64,000 nucleotides of DNA from Trichomonas vaginalis G3 (Eukaryota; Parabasalia; Trichomonadida; Trichomonadidae), in assembly GCF_026262505.1 (NCBI RefSeq), contig NC_067206.1:33619896-33683895 (forward strand), read 5' to 3'. Under the pieces are notes generated by a model that ran no database searches, was not told the origin of the DNA, and was given only the letters and a program-made list of their open reading frames with translations. Of the stretch, positions 30,371-39,644 are shown in pieces. A program made the translations under genes and the position numbers. How positions within the stretch are numbered: the first letter of the stretch is position 1; each line of letters begins with the position of its first letter.

Positions 30371-30733
30371 ATGGACGCACAGAACTTAGCGAATGCACAG
30401 CAACCTGGACAACCAAACCCAGAGAATATTCCAAATGAAGTTAGAATACAAACTGCAATGGCAAACTATGGTCAAGTGCCAACAGATGTACAAATGCAAA
30501 CTGCCATGTCAAATGACGCTGCGTTAGGTTTGCCACCATGGTATGCAAATATGAGATGGAAAGAGTTTTATACAAACCCTGAAGTGGGATATAAACAACT
30601 TTATGCAGATGACGCGAACACAGGAGTTGACCCAGAATATGTTTTCTACCAGAGGAGAAACAGAATGTATGAGCTCCAGTTAAAGAATGCTATGGAACTC
30701 AACAGGAAACGTAAGAGACTAGGCGGACATTAG
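30371..30733 (+). CDS. Small Gln/Asn-rich protein, unknown
   Basis: A 120-residue protein with two imperfect repeats, VRIQTAMANYGQVP and VQMQTAMSNDAALG, and a basic end (NRKRKRLGGH). It is 18 bases upstream of the next gene on the same strand. The size and composition suit a small virion protein; function unknown. Confidence 0.5.
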   Translation: MDAQNLANAQQPGQPNPENIPNEVRIQTAMANYGQVPTDVQMQTAMSNDAALGLPPWYANMRWKEFYTNPEVGYKQLYADDANTGVDPEYVFYQRRNRMYELQLKNAMELNRKRKRLGGH

Positions 30734-30751
30734 ATTTTTACATATAGTAAA

Positions 30752-30994
30752 ATGGGTTTCTTCAGTAAGATAGGAAACTTCTTTCGAAATGTTGGAAGAG
30801 GTATATGGAATGGAATAAAAACCGTAGGAAGAGGAATTTGGAACGGTGTCAAAAATATTGGTAAAAGGGTAGGTCAGTTTGTTGGTATTATACCTAAAGA
30901 CCCTGAACCAGAAGAACAAGCTCCTGTTATACAACAGCCTGAACCTGCACCACAGTCTAGTTGGCAACCAAATCCAACACCTCAACCGTATTAA
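30752..30994 (+). CDS. Small amphipathic protein (protein VI-like, inferred)
   Basis: An 80-residue protein. The repeated helix NVGRGIWNG / TVGRGIWNGVKNIG is strongly amphipathic and basic, followed by a Pro/Gln-rich tail. It resembles in kind the MAAG-FKKLWD proteins of A2 and may disrupt membranes during entry; that role is inferred. It meets the 30,999 gene tail to tail. Confidence 0.5.
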   Translation: MGFFSKIGNFFRNVGRGIWNGIKTVGRGIWNGVKNIGKRVGQFVGIIPKDPEPEEQAPVIQQPEPAPQSSWQPNPTPQPY

Positions 30995-30998
30995 AAAA

Positions 30999-31835
30999 TT
31001 ATATTTTTACCGTTCGATAGTAGTTGTATATGAAACTAAGTTCTAAGTAAAACGCATGGTATAATGGAATTATTCTTTTTCTTCCATCTGTAGTAAACCA
31101 TACTTGAAAGTCTGAAATACTTCCACTTGGTGGTTCGTATAACTTTGTAGGTTTTTCGTAAAAGTCATTTGCCAAGCATAAGAAAGAGTTTTGGGCGCCA
31201 GAAAATGAAGCATGAACAATAATAGCAGCTGGGTCGAAAACATCTTTAAATAAATATGGTTCATCTCTTGCATATCGACTGTAAATATTTGCTAAAGGAA
31301 GTTCGACTTTCTGATTTAACATTCTTTGCAAATAATACCATGACATTGCAGTGAATTCTGTATATATTTGTTCGTCTTTATTTGGATTGTTTTCGTAGAT
31401 TTGAAATGACACTTGTGAATTTTGTTTGTCATATACAATTCTCACATAAAGTGTGCTCTCGGTATTTGCATATTCATCAGCATATTTTGCATAACATGAA
31501 TTTATTTTATCTTCTATATTTTTTAACGCAGTCTGTAGAGAAGATGAAAGGTCAACTTGTATTAGCTCAATTTCTTCCCACATTTTTCGTTTCCCTTCAG
31601 ATATATAATCTATATGAAACCTTACAATAAATGGAAAACTTTTATCTTCTACAGACACAAACTTCATTCTACGAAAGCCAATAGCTTTTGTGACAGATGG
31701 GTCTCTTAGCCATCTTAATGGGTAGTCAAAACGATAGCCTTCATGCTTTACGGTCTCTGTCTCAAACTTTTGACCGACATTAGTAAAAAGTTCATCTAAT
31801 GGTTTAGTTGTAGCAACTCTGAATTTTCTTTTCTA
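30999..31835 (-). pseudogene. Conserved 290-residue structural-type Maverick protein
   Basis: Second member of the family at 8556-9437 and 35,560-36,420: it has FDYPLRWLRDPSVTKAIGFR, FLCLANDFYEKPTKLYEPPS and the ending PLYHAFYLELSFIYNY. Most of the frame is open but it looks broken about once. It faces the amphipathic gene. Confidence 0.55.
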
Positions 31836-31863
31836 TTGGAAGCATATTTTATCTAGAATAAAA

Positions 31864-33273
31864 ATGTCAAATGAAACAGCGTCTATGAGAGAAATACAAC
31901 ACAACCGACAACTCATTGTGCAAGCTCTAAATAAGAACACAACAAACTTTTCAAACTATTCTAAGATATCTGAGTCATTGAAAGAAGGAAACTTAAAACT
32001 GACATTAAACCCAATGACAGATGAGTTTCTGTTTCAAGACAATAAGAACATACTGTCTGTATAAATCCAACAAAAGGAACTTTAAAACGAGAAACCTATA
32101 AATGAACTTCTTTTGAAAGCAGATGTTGACAACAAAGCTGACAAAGAATATGTAGACGATGCAATAGCAAAAGAAGAAGAAAGAGCTAACAATGCTTATG
32201 CAACAAAAGAACATACTCATCCTGAACTAGCAGACAAAACATATGTTGACAATAAAATGTCAAGTGAAGTGACAAGAGCTGAAAACGAATATTCTAAAAA
32301 GACTCATACACATTCTATATCTGAAATAACAGACTTAAACGTTAGCCTTGAAAATAAGGTAGATAAGGGACTTATGGCTAGTGCGTTAGAGAAGAAAGCA
32401 GATAAGGAATATGTGGATGAAAAAGATAAAGAAATTATAGAAAGGGTTGACTGGTACCATGAACGGACATCGAAGATTTTAAAAACTAAAGCCGATACAG
32501 GATGGGTTTCAGGATGTTTAGACCTTAAAGCAGATAAAACTTATGTTAACGATGAGTTAGAGAAGAAAGCAGACAAGAACCATACACATACAAGTTTTAC
32601 AACTGTTGCTATAGAAAGTATTGAAGGAACGGTTGAAGAAACTGGTGGGGATGCAATATATTGTAAACCTCCTAACTTTCCACAAGGTTTAACATCGGAT
32701 GACGACATAACGACGATGAGAAACATTAGATGTAAAGATGTTTATGTCATGAAGGATGAACATAATATTAAATTCACTGCTCAAGATTTATATGACAAGA
32801 AAGCAGACAAAACAGAGCTTCAAACATTAAAGACAGAAATGCTTCAAACATTATATCCTATAGGCTCTATTTATACGTCAATGAACTCTACCAGACCAGA
32901 AGTAGTACTTGGTTTTGGAACTTGGACTCAAATAGTCGACAGGTTTTTGTATTGTGCAAACTCTTCAAAGGAAACAGGTGGAAGTAAAACGATTTCAGGT
33001 GAAAATTTACCTGCGCACAGTCACTACATAGATTTAAGTACATCTCAAGCAGGTTGGCATAAGCATAGATATTGGGATTGGTCAGCAATGACAAAAGGTA
33101 AAGGATATGATGTTAAAGACAACGTTAAGTTTGCTATAGATTGTTACTGGAGTAACACTGAGGGAGGAGGAAACCATACACATCGCGTTTCGGGATATAC
33201 GCAAACAACGGGACAAAGTAAAGACTACATGCCACCTTACATGACAGTTTACGCATGGTATAGAATTGCTTAG
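31864..33273 (+). pseudogene. Phage-like tail-fibre/collar protein, broken
   Basis: A short N-terminal domain is followed by repeats KADKEYVD, KTHTHSIS and KADKNHTHTSF, and a collar tip with YPIGSIYTSMNSTRPEVVLG, DRFLYCANSSKETGGSK and MPPYMTVYAWYRI. The stretch at 32,580-32,810 is near-identical to Maverick A1 and the tip (32,860-33,273) is near-identical to Maverick A2. The likely role is receptor binding by a virion fibre. It looks broken about once. Confidence 0.75.
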
Positions 33274-34228
33274 TCGTCATTTTCAACTTCTTTAGCATAT
33301 TCGTCAGGAGTTGTCTTATATTTGTTAGGAACTGTCTTTGAAAGTATACCACCTTGAACTTTGACAAGTTTGAAACGAGGTCTGACAATAGTAGTTTTAT
33401 CTTCTGCTTGCAGTGTGTACATTTTGCCATGTTTGCCTAAAACTTCATAATATTCTCTTGTATACTTTCTTCTATTTTTACGAACACGAATGTGAGTACC
33501 TGTCGGGTTCCCATTGTTGTCATAGTCAATAGTATTTTCATATGGGTCGCGTTTAGGTATTTCTATTTTTACTTTGTCGCCTTTCTTAAGTTTGAAGCCG
33601 GCATTCTTTCTTGTTTGTCTCTTTTGACTAAATTATTAAATATATAGTCTTTCTCTAAGTCAGGGTTGTTTTTCATTTCTTCGGGGGAGTGGTTTCCCAA
33701 ACCTTTTTGTTTACGGCTATTGTAAATATTTAAAACTTGTCTCATCTTTGCCATGGAGAAGTGTCTATATTTGTCGTCATATGACATTTCATTTGCTTCA
33801 CCACCTTGTGGTTGGTTTAAGTCTCTTAACATTTTTATACAACCGTCAATGACACCAAGAGCAGAATGGTTTTGGTCGACAATGAAATATTGGTTTACAT
33901 TTTTTGAACGCAGATAGTTTTTTACATCATCTGATTTGAAAGAACTTTCAAAGTCAGATGTCAGTTTTGTTGGATGGTATTTGTCAACGAATATTGTCAA
34001 AGCAGTTTTCACATCTAAAATATTTTTGGACCATAATGGTATGGCTTCACAGTATCTTGTGTTTTGACCGACAAATATTAGCCAGTATGGTGGTCCATCT
34101 TCTCTATACCTCGGAATGTTTTCCAAGATATCCATAAACCAAGCATTTGGTGTTGAACTAAAGATTTTTATCATGAGTGCTTTCTTTGTCGCTTTAGAAA
34201 CATAGGGGTCCTTGTTTGGATTCGTCAT
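33271..34228 (-). pseudogene. Maverick integrase, broken
   Basis: An rve-type integrase core: AWFMDILENI, LTSDFESSFKSDD, NHSALGVIDGCIKMLRDLN and YNSRKQKGLGNHSPEEM. A basic beta-rich end follows toward 33,271. Family as in A1 and A2. It looks broken about once, and lies tail to tail with the fibre gene. Confidence 0.75.
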
Positions 34229-34244
34229 TTTTTAACCCATAAGA

Positions 34245-34646
34245 AATGGGTTTATTTGGCGCATTAGCAGGAGTTGCATCCAGATTTTTGCCGCAGTGGG
34301 AACAATAGCCAGAGGTGTATTTGGAGTTGGAAGGAAGATTTTGAGTACATTAGGTATACTTAAAGAGAAAGCACAACCTATTATACAAACTGTACAGAAA
34401 GGTTGGGATGTAGCACGAGATGCAACAAATCTTATTCCAAATCCTGAAACAAGAGGAAAAGTTCAAGGATGGATGGACAATGTAGGAAGACAAGCAGGAA
34501 ACTATTATAACAAAGCAAATGACTACTATAACCAAGCAGGACACTATATGGACCAAGGTGAAAGATTCTTTAACAGAGGATATAACCATGCACAACAGTG
34601 GGTAAACAATAACCAACCTCAACCGCCTCAAACGTGGGGAATGTAA
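34245..34646 (+). pseudogene. Small amphipathic/tyrosine-rich protein
   Basis: It contains a glycine-rich hydrophobic start (GTIARGVFGVGRKIL), a helical middle and a Tyr/Asn repeat region (YYNKANDYYNQAGHYMDQG) with a Pro/Gln end. It resembles in kind the other small amphipathic virion-type proteins. It looks broken about once near its start. Confidence 0.45.
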
Positions 34647-34665
34647 AGTTTTTTACTGAGATGAA

Positions 34666-34818
34666 ATGAACAATACAGCATTGAGACAAATGGGTTCAAG
34701 ATGGATTTGTCGACTTCCAGCAGTTACACAACGTGTTTGTCAAGTTCTTCCTATACCTCAGGAAGTTTTAGACCGACTTAAAAAACCTAAACAACCAGTT
34801 GAAAACAAACCAAACTAA
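34666..34818 (+). CDS. Very small protein, unknown
   Basis: A 50-residue frame, MNNTALRQMGSRWICRLPAV and a Lys/Pro-rich end. The ATG is preceded by TTTTTTACTGAGATGAA, and an identical leader precedes the next gene at 34,838. That shared leader argues it is a real gene. Confidence 0.4.
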   Translation: MNNTALRQMGSRWICRLPAVTQRVCQVLPIPQEVLDRLKKPKQPVENKPN

Positions 34819-34837
34819 AATTTTTTACTGAGATGAA

Positions 34838-35423
34838 ATGACCGAAGAAGTTGAAACGGTAGATTTGACACCACAAACAAAAAGTTCAGAACCATTGTCA
34901 AAAACCTGTCAAAGAACTTACAGATGAAGAGAAAAATTCAATAATAGAAAGTGCCAGGTCTGGAAATACAAACCCTAACTATAAAGTCACTTTTCATAGA
35001 AATGGAACGGCAAGTATCTCAAAAAAGAAACAGACTCTCACAAATAAAATATTGAAGTCTGAAGGAGCTTTCGAGACAACAGATGGAAAAGTTTACTTCA
35101 CTGACCAACAGTTCATTATAGAACATCTCATTGACTTAGAGTCGAAATATTCTAAACTTTACAACAAGCACAAAAAGTTGAAAGGAAAACAAAAACAAAT
35201 GGCATATGATATTTATGAAGATGTTGACGACACAACTGTTCCTGCAGGTGGGGAAAAGTCAGAGGAACCGAAAAGTGACGAAAAACTGATAGAAGAAGAG
35301 AAACCAAAAACTGAAGAAAAACCAAAACCAAAGTTTAGTTTGGAAACTAAACCAAGTCAACCTTCATTAGCTGGTATGGGTTGGCGTCAAAGACTTATGG
35401 CAGCAGGCGGTTATGTAAAGTAA
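34838..35423 (+). pseudogene. Hydrophilic coiled-coil protein, broken
   Basis: It starts MTEEVETVDLTPQTK. The later part has a coiled-coil-like helix (YSKLYNKHKKLKGKQKQ), a Lys/Glu/Pro-rich linker and the end LAGMGWRQRLMAAGGYVK. The ending GMGWRQRL is compact and may be a processing or targeting signal. It looks broken about once. Confidence 0.45.
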
Positions 35424-35559
35424 AGAAAAAAAATATTTTTTTATTTTTATAAAAATGTACGCTGAGTTTGTTGGAGAAGACCGTTGGGAAACTTGTTTGT
35501 TAGATGAGAAATATGAAATGGCATACCATTTTAAAACAATATATTTTTACATATATTAA

Positions 35560-36420
35560 ATGCTTCAGGTTGAAAAACAAAGAACAAAAGTAGCAGATAC
35601 AAAACCGTTAGACTATATCTTTACAAATGCTGGTAGGACTATTTCAGATGAAGAAATTTCATCCCGAATATACAGGTTTGACTATCCAATTCGTTGGCTT
35701 CAAAGTCCTTCAGATGCAAAGGCAATAGGATTTAGAAGAGTTTTGTTTTCAAATAGAACTAACGCATTTATGTTCGCAGTATATTTTCATGGGCAGTATA
35801 AAGGTTCTGATGGTCTAATAGACAAATTTGACGAAATGAGAATCTTTACAGTTCGTTCAGACGAAAGTCTTGAGAAAACTCTAAATGACTTTCAAACTCA
35901 AATGAACAAATATTATTGGGAATTTCAAGAAAAATACGACTCTTTACTAAATGGAACATACTATCTGAAACTAGAATATGACAAGATGAACTCCACCGTT
36001 TCATTTCAAAGGATTGAAATTAACCCTCCAAGAGATACAGAGTTTTTATTTTGGGAAGTAGACAAACGTTCTTGGGCACAATTTCTTCGGTTACTAAACC
36101 AGAACGAACCATTACAACCAGATGGTCCATTTAAATTTATACTTCCACCAGCAGATTTGATGGTTTATAGAAACGTGTTTGACCCTCAAAATGTTATGTG
36201 TCATGCAAGTTTCAGTTCAAGCAACAATAGTTTTCTATGTATTGGTAAGGACTTTTATGACTTTGCTTCTAAATTCTACGAACCACCTAGTAACAGTTTC
36301 TCTGACTTTCAAGTTTGGTTCACAACAAATGGTGTGCAACATATTATTCCATTGTACTATGACTTTTATCTCGAATTGTCTTTCATATATAACTACGGAA
36401 AAGTGCTGAAAAAGTATTGA
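35560..36420 (+). CDS. Conserved 290-residue structural-type Maverick protein
   Basis: A 286-residue protein, the most intact copy of the family in B. Markers: FDYPIRWLQSPSDAKAIGFR near residues 45-65, CHASFSSSNNSFLCIGKDFY near 215-235 and the ending PLYYDFYLELSFIYNY. Its paralogue at 30,999-31,835 is on the opposite strand about 4 kb away. The ATG directly follows a TTTTTACATATATTAA leader. A capsid-associated role is inferred. Confidence 0.55.
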   Translation: MLQVEKQRTKVADTKPLDYIFTNAGRTISDEEISSRIYRFDYPIRWLQSPSDAKAIGFRRVLFSNRTNAFMFAVYFHGQYKGSDGLIDKFDEMRIFTVRSDESLEKTLNDFQTQMNKYYWEFQEKYDSLLNGTYYLKLEYDKMNSTVSFQRIEINPPRDTEFLFWEVDKRSWAQFLRLLNQNEPLQPDGPFKFILPPADLMVYRNVFDPQNVMCHASFSSSNNSFLCIGKDFYDFASKFYEPPSNSFSDFQVWFTTNGVQHIIPLYYDFYLELSFIYNYGKVLKKY

Positions 36421-36426
36421 AAAATA

Positions 36427-36475
36427 ATGTTTAGGGTAGAAGGTTAGATCTAACCTCTTTTCTAACATCGTAGAA
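36427..36475. repeat. GGTTAGATCTAACC palindromic block
   Basis: TTAGGGTAGAAGGTTAGATC then TAACCTCTTTTCTAACA, placed just after the stop of the 35,560 gene. The core GGTTAGATCTAACC is a perfect 14-base palindrome. Same family as the blocks at 37,422-37,801 and 38,818-39,200. Confidence 0.75.
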
Positions 36476-36511
36476 AACTCATGAAAACAATTTATTTTTG
36501 TGAATATGTAA

Positions 36512-36586
36512 GCGGCTCATAGCTCAGTGGTATGGGCTACCTCGTTAAAGGCGTCGAAGACCTCGGTTCAAATCCCGATTCGCGCA
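36512..36586 (+). ncRNA. tRNA-like Pol III gene
   Basis: The stretch has a tRNA A-box-like segment (TAGCTCAGTGGTATGGGC, 36,520-36,537) and a B-box-like segment (GGTTCAAATCC, 36,565-36,575) at tRNA spacing. A T6 run at 36,589-36,594 would end Pol III transcription. The D arm (GCTC/GGGC) pairs well, but by hand the acceptor, anticodon and T stems are imperfect, so it could be a tRNA relic or a tRNA-like RNA. A possible anticodon is TAA (Leu), with low confidence. Confidence 0.5.
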
Positions 36587-36588
36587 GG

Positions 36589-36594
36589 TTTTTT
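36589..36594 (+). terminator. Pol III terminator (T6)
   Basis: A run of six T directly after the tRNA-like sequence, flanked by GG and CC, as expected for RNA polymerase III termination. Confidence 0.5.
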
Positions 36595-36623
36595 CCTTTT
36601 ATGCAGTGAAATTTCATGTACAT

Positions 36624-36743
36624 AGGTTACTTTGGTGTTAGACCCTAGTGAAGAAAATAGAACGATATAAGTTTACATTTGTAAGGTTACTTTGGTGTTA
36701 GACCCTAGTGAAGAAAATAGAACGATATAAGTTTACATTTGTA
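36624..36743. repeat. 60-bp direct tandem duplication
   Basis: Two identical 60-base copies of a unit beginning GGTTACTTTGGTGTTAGACC and ending AAGTTTACATTTGTAA, at 36,624-36,683 and 36,684-36,743. Confidence 0.9.
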
Positions 36744-36750
36744 AAGTTGG

Positions 36751-37052
36751 ACGATAAAAAATCTCTGCTACTGTCAGTAAAAGTACTGCTACTGTCAGTA
36801 AAAGTACTGCTACTGTCAGTAAAAGTACTGCTACTGTCAGTAAAAGTACTGCTATTGTCAGTAAAAGTACTGCTATTGTCAGTAAAAAGGAAAATTTGAG
36901 AGGGTTTTCGACGATAAAGTACTGCTACTGTCAGTAAAAGTACTGCTACTGTCAGTAAAAGTACTGCTACTGTCAGTAAAAGTACTGCTACTGTCAGTAA
37001 AAGTACTGCTACTGTCAGTAGCAGTACTGCTAGTAGCAGAGATTTTTATCGT
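36751..37052. repeat. 21-bp minisatellite inside a large inverted repeat
   Basis: About eleven copies of CTGCTACTGTCAGTAAAAGTA in two blocks (about 36,767-36,880 and 36,916-37,020) separated by a short spacer. The array starts ACGATAAAAAATCTCTGCTA and ends TAGCAGAGATTTTTATCGT, which are inverted copies of each other, so the whole can fold as one long hairpin. Both strands are open in one frame (LLLSVKV and SSSTFTD heptads), but no gene context supports coding. Confidence 0.9.
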
Positions 37053-37081
37053 TTGTGGTCCGACGGTTAAGCCACAAACGA

Positions 37082-37438
37082 ATGTCCGACGTCCCACCAA
37101 CCGAGTCCATTCCCAAACCAGAGGAACCTAAAGAACCACAACAGTCTCCTCAGCAACCTCAGTTCCAGCAAGTACCTCCGAATTTCTACCAATTTCCACC
37201 TCAAGGTTACTACCCACCACAAGGCTTCCCGAACTACCCTCCTCAGCCTATGCCTTACTTCCCCAACCCTTGGATGTTCCAGCAAGCTCCACCCCAGCAA
37301 TTCCAATCTCAATCCAAATCGAAGAGAGACCAAGAGTTCGAAGAAGGTCTGAACCGCTTACGCAAAGAGTATGCTACTACCCCAATTGAGAGAAAGTTGT
37401 TCCCGGACCAAAAAATAAAGTTTAGGGTAGAAGGTTAG
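37082..37438 (+). CDS. Pro/Gln-rich protein
   Basis: A 118-residue protein starting MSDVPPTESIPKPEEPKEPQ, with a long Pro/Gln/Phe/Tyr-rich region (YYPPQGFPNYPPQPMPYFPN) and a charged C-terminus (DQEFEEGLNRLRKEYATTPI). A 25-residue relative, MTDVPLPECLPKPEEPTAPA, is at 41,487-41,564. The end overlaps a GGTTAGATCTAACC block. Function unknown. Confidence 0.5.
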   Translation: MSDVPPTESIPKPEEPKEPQQSPQQPQFQQVPPNFYQFPPQGYYPPQGFPNYPPQPMPYFPNPWMFQQAPPQQFQSQSKSKRDQEFEEGLNRLRKEYATTPIERKLFPDQKIKFRVEG

Positions 37439-37801
37439 ATCTAACCTGTTTTCTAACCTGTTTTTTCACCCTCTTGAATTTGTCATGATTTCATCGTAAA
37501 TGTTTTGTCAAGACTTCTTCGTAATGAGTGTAAAGGACCAAAAAATATAATTTAGGGTAGAAGGTTAGATCTAACCTCTTTTCTAACCTCTTTTCTACCC
37601 TCTTGAATTTGTCATGATTTCATCGTAAATGTTTTGTCAAGACTTCTTCGTAAATGTTTTGTCATGACTTCTTCGTAAATGTTTTGTCAAGACTTCTTCG
37701 TAATGAGTGTAAAGGACCCAAAAATATAATTTAGGGTAGAAGGTTAGATCTAACCTCTTTTCTAACCTCTTTTCTACCCTCTTGAATTTTCATGAATTTT
37801 C
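37422..37801 (+). repeat. Left arm of a gene cassette: three GGTTAGATCTAACC blocks
   Basis: Blocks at about 37,425, 37,550 and 37,728, each reading AATATAATTTAGGGTAGAAG-like sequence, GGTTAGATCTAACC and CTCTTGAATTT. Between them are two to three copies of CGTAAATGTTTTGTCAAGAC then TTCTTCG. The region at 38,818-39,200 carries the same elements in inverted order. Confidence 0.85.
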
Positions 37802-37824
37802 ATGAATTTCCTTAAGATAAAAAA

Positions 37825-37873
37825 AATAAAGTTAGTTTTATTTTTTTTATTTTTTTTATTTTGTATAAAAGAT
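37825..37873 (+). promoter_or_regulatory. Promoter-like motif before the MISTIG gene
   Basis: AATAAAGTTAGTTTTATTTT followed by T/A runs and TTGTATAAAAGAT before the ATG at 37,874. The same AATAAAGTTAGTTTT word occurs at 39,591 and 40,295 and, on the minus strand, at 11,151-11,166 with a close variant at 911-926. Confidence 0.5.
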
Positions 37874-38812
37874 ATGATTTCAACAATCGGCACAACAACA
37901 ATTAAAACTACAGCACCAAACTCTTTAGTCATGAATCCTACGTCAATGTTAGTAGAAATGAAAAGCTTCATTCCTTCTTCATATACTTTTGAAACAGAAA
38001 TCCAGAAGATAAAGCAGGAACTTTTAACATGTAATTTAGACTGTAGTGCGAAAGATGAAACAAATGAACAGTATCTTTATGAAATGCAGGACATTATTGA
38101 CCATTTACCCAAATTGCCTGAAATCCAACAACAAAAGCTCACTATTCCTGAATTCGATGAAATAGAAGTCAAAGCAACTGACTCAGTAGAAATAAAGAAG
38201 TTCATACGAAAGGTAAACTATGAGTTTCTAGGATTTCATTGCAACCATAAAGTTATGGACAAAGATTGCGACATGGTATATAAGAACATCTCTGACATAT
38301 ATAAATCGGTGGAGTTTAAGACCTACGACAACTTTGTTTCGTTAGTTGCTGAATGTGTATGGCAGATAAGAGATAAAGATAGAAGAGGTAAGGTATGGAA
38401 TGAACAGATAAAACCAGCAGCTTTTGAGTTAAAGAAAACCATTGACGCCTTAGTTGTTTTAGCAGGTAAGGTTTCAGAATATAACGCAAAAATGAACCCG
38501 CAATGTTCAAAATGTAAAGCGGCAATTAGGAAATATAACTACTCCGTCAAAGAGATAGAAAGAATGAGAAACGACTATGCAGATTTAAAGAAAGAAGCAG
38601 AAAAACCAGCAGAAGATAAAATGGACATGTTAGAATTTCTGAACAAAAACTATCCAACAGCAGAAGATTTCCTTCTATCTGACGTCAAGAAGAAATATAA
38701 AGAAACTTTCGACATTGTTAAAACATTCGATATCCTCAGCGAAGAAATAGAAGCTACAAAACTGTTTAGAGTCTCACGAATTCATAACGTTTACCATGTA
38801 AAACGCTTATAA
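37874..38812 (+). CDS. Conserved Maverick protein (MISTIG family)
   Basis: A 312-residue hydrophilic, mostly helical protein. A cysteine pair NPQCSKCKAAIRKYNYS near residue 215 could bind zinc, with FHCNHKVMDKDCD earlier. Very close to the A1 copy at 1-875. It lies between inverted copies of the GGTTAGATCTAACC repeat region, like a cassette. No family recognised; a DNA- or RNA-related role is only a guess from the cysteines. Confidence 0.55.
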   Translation: MISTIGTTTIKTTAPNSLVMNPTSMLVEMKSFIPSSYTFETEIQKIKQELLTCNLDCSAKDETNEQYLYEMQDIIDHLPKLPEIQQQKLTIPEFDEIEVKATDSVEIKKFIRKVNYEFLGFHCNHKVMDKDCDMVYKNISDIYKSVEFKTYDNFVSLVAECVWQIRDKDRRGKVWNEQIKPAAFELKKTIDALVVLAGKVSEYNAKMNPQCSKCKAAIRKYNYSVKEIERMRNDYADLKKEAEKPAEDKMDMLEFLNKNYPTAEDFLLSDVKKKYKETFDIVKTFDILSEEIEATKLFRVSRIHNVYHVKRL

Positions 38813-38817
38813 AATAA

Positions 38818-39200
38818 CTGGGGTAGAAAAGAGGTTAGAAAACAGGTTAGATCTAACCTTCTACCCTAAAATATATTTTTGCTGAAAAATGACCAAAATT
38901 CTGAGTAAAATAATTTTTAGGGCTTGTGTCAAACCGTTGAGTTTTCACAAAATTCCAAAAATAACGTTTACCATGTGAAACGCTTATAAAATAACTGGGG
39001 TAGAAAAGAGGTGAGAAAAGAGGTGAGATCTAACCTTCTACCCTAAAATATATTTTTGTCTGATTTACGCTCATTACGAAGAAGTCTTGACAAAACATAT
39101 ACGAAGAAGTCTTGACAAAACATTTACGAAGAAGTCATGAAAATTCAAGAGGTGAGAAAAGAGGTGAGAAAAGAGGTGAGATCTAACCTTCTACCCTAAA
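38818..39200 (-). repeat. Right arm of the gene cassette, inverted
   Basis: Blocks at about 38,820, 39,000 and 39,145 read GAGGTTAGAAAACAGGTTAG or the GGTGAGA variant, then ATCTAACCTTCTACCCTAAA. CATTACGAAGAAGTCTTGAC and ACAAAACATTTACGAAGAAG are the inverted forms of words at 37,490-37,700. ATAACGTTTACCATGTGAAACGCTTATAAAATAACTGGGG at 38,962-39,000 repeats the end of the upstream gene, a local duplication. Confidence 0.85.
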
Positions 39201-39229
39201 TTATATTTTTATTGAATTCAGCAACAAAA

Positions 39230-39575
39230 ATCTGAGTAAAATGGCATAAGATTGCTTCCCGAGGAAAACCGAGAGAAGAGATTCCGTATGAAAATCGTAA
39301 AAAATTGCGAGTAGGTAAGAAAACGTAGTCGCCAAAACTCTATGAAAATCGTGAAAATTCTCTAGACCGTTTTTTTTCGGTCTTGCATAAAACTCATGAA
39401 AATCAGTGAAGAACAGCGAGACCGACTTCCTTCGGGGTCGCCAAAACTCTATGAAAATCATGAAGAACAGCGAGTACGTAAGAAAACGTAGTCGCCAAAA
39501 CTCTATGAAAATCATGAAGAACAGCGAGTACGTAAGAAAACGTAGTCGCCTAAAACTCATGAAAATCATGAATTT
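39230..39575. repeat. 54-bp repeat family, four imperfect copies
   Basis: The unit contains GTCGCCAAAACTCTATGAAA, then ATCATGAAGAACAGCGAGTA and CGTAAGAAAACGTA. Clear copies start at about 39,329, 39,438 and 39,492, with partial ones on each side. Hairpin words GACCGTTTTTTTTCGGTC and GACTTCCTTCGGGGTC are embedded. The same unit appears within the coding region at 40,604-40,660. Confidence 0.8.
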
Positions 39576-39644
39576 CCTTAAGATAGAAAAAATAAAGTTA
39601 GTTTTTTATAAAATATTTTTTTTATCTTGTATGTAAGAACAGAA

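Noticed and set aside
35455-35559. 34-residue plus-strand frame before the 35,560 gene
   Set aside because: It runs into the leader and touches the next ATG; it could be a tiny gene, but nothing beyond an open frame supports it.
36708-36899. Plus-strand 63-residue frame of LLLSVKV heptads
   Set aside because: Encoded wholly by the 21-bp minisatellite, with an equal frame on the other strand; no start context.
36879-37100. Minus-strand frame of SSSTFTD heptads
   Set aside because: Same minisatellite read in reverse; no gene context.
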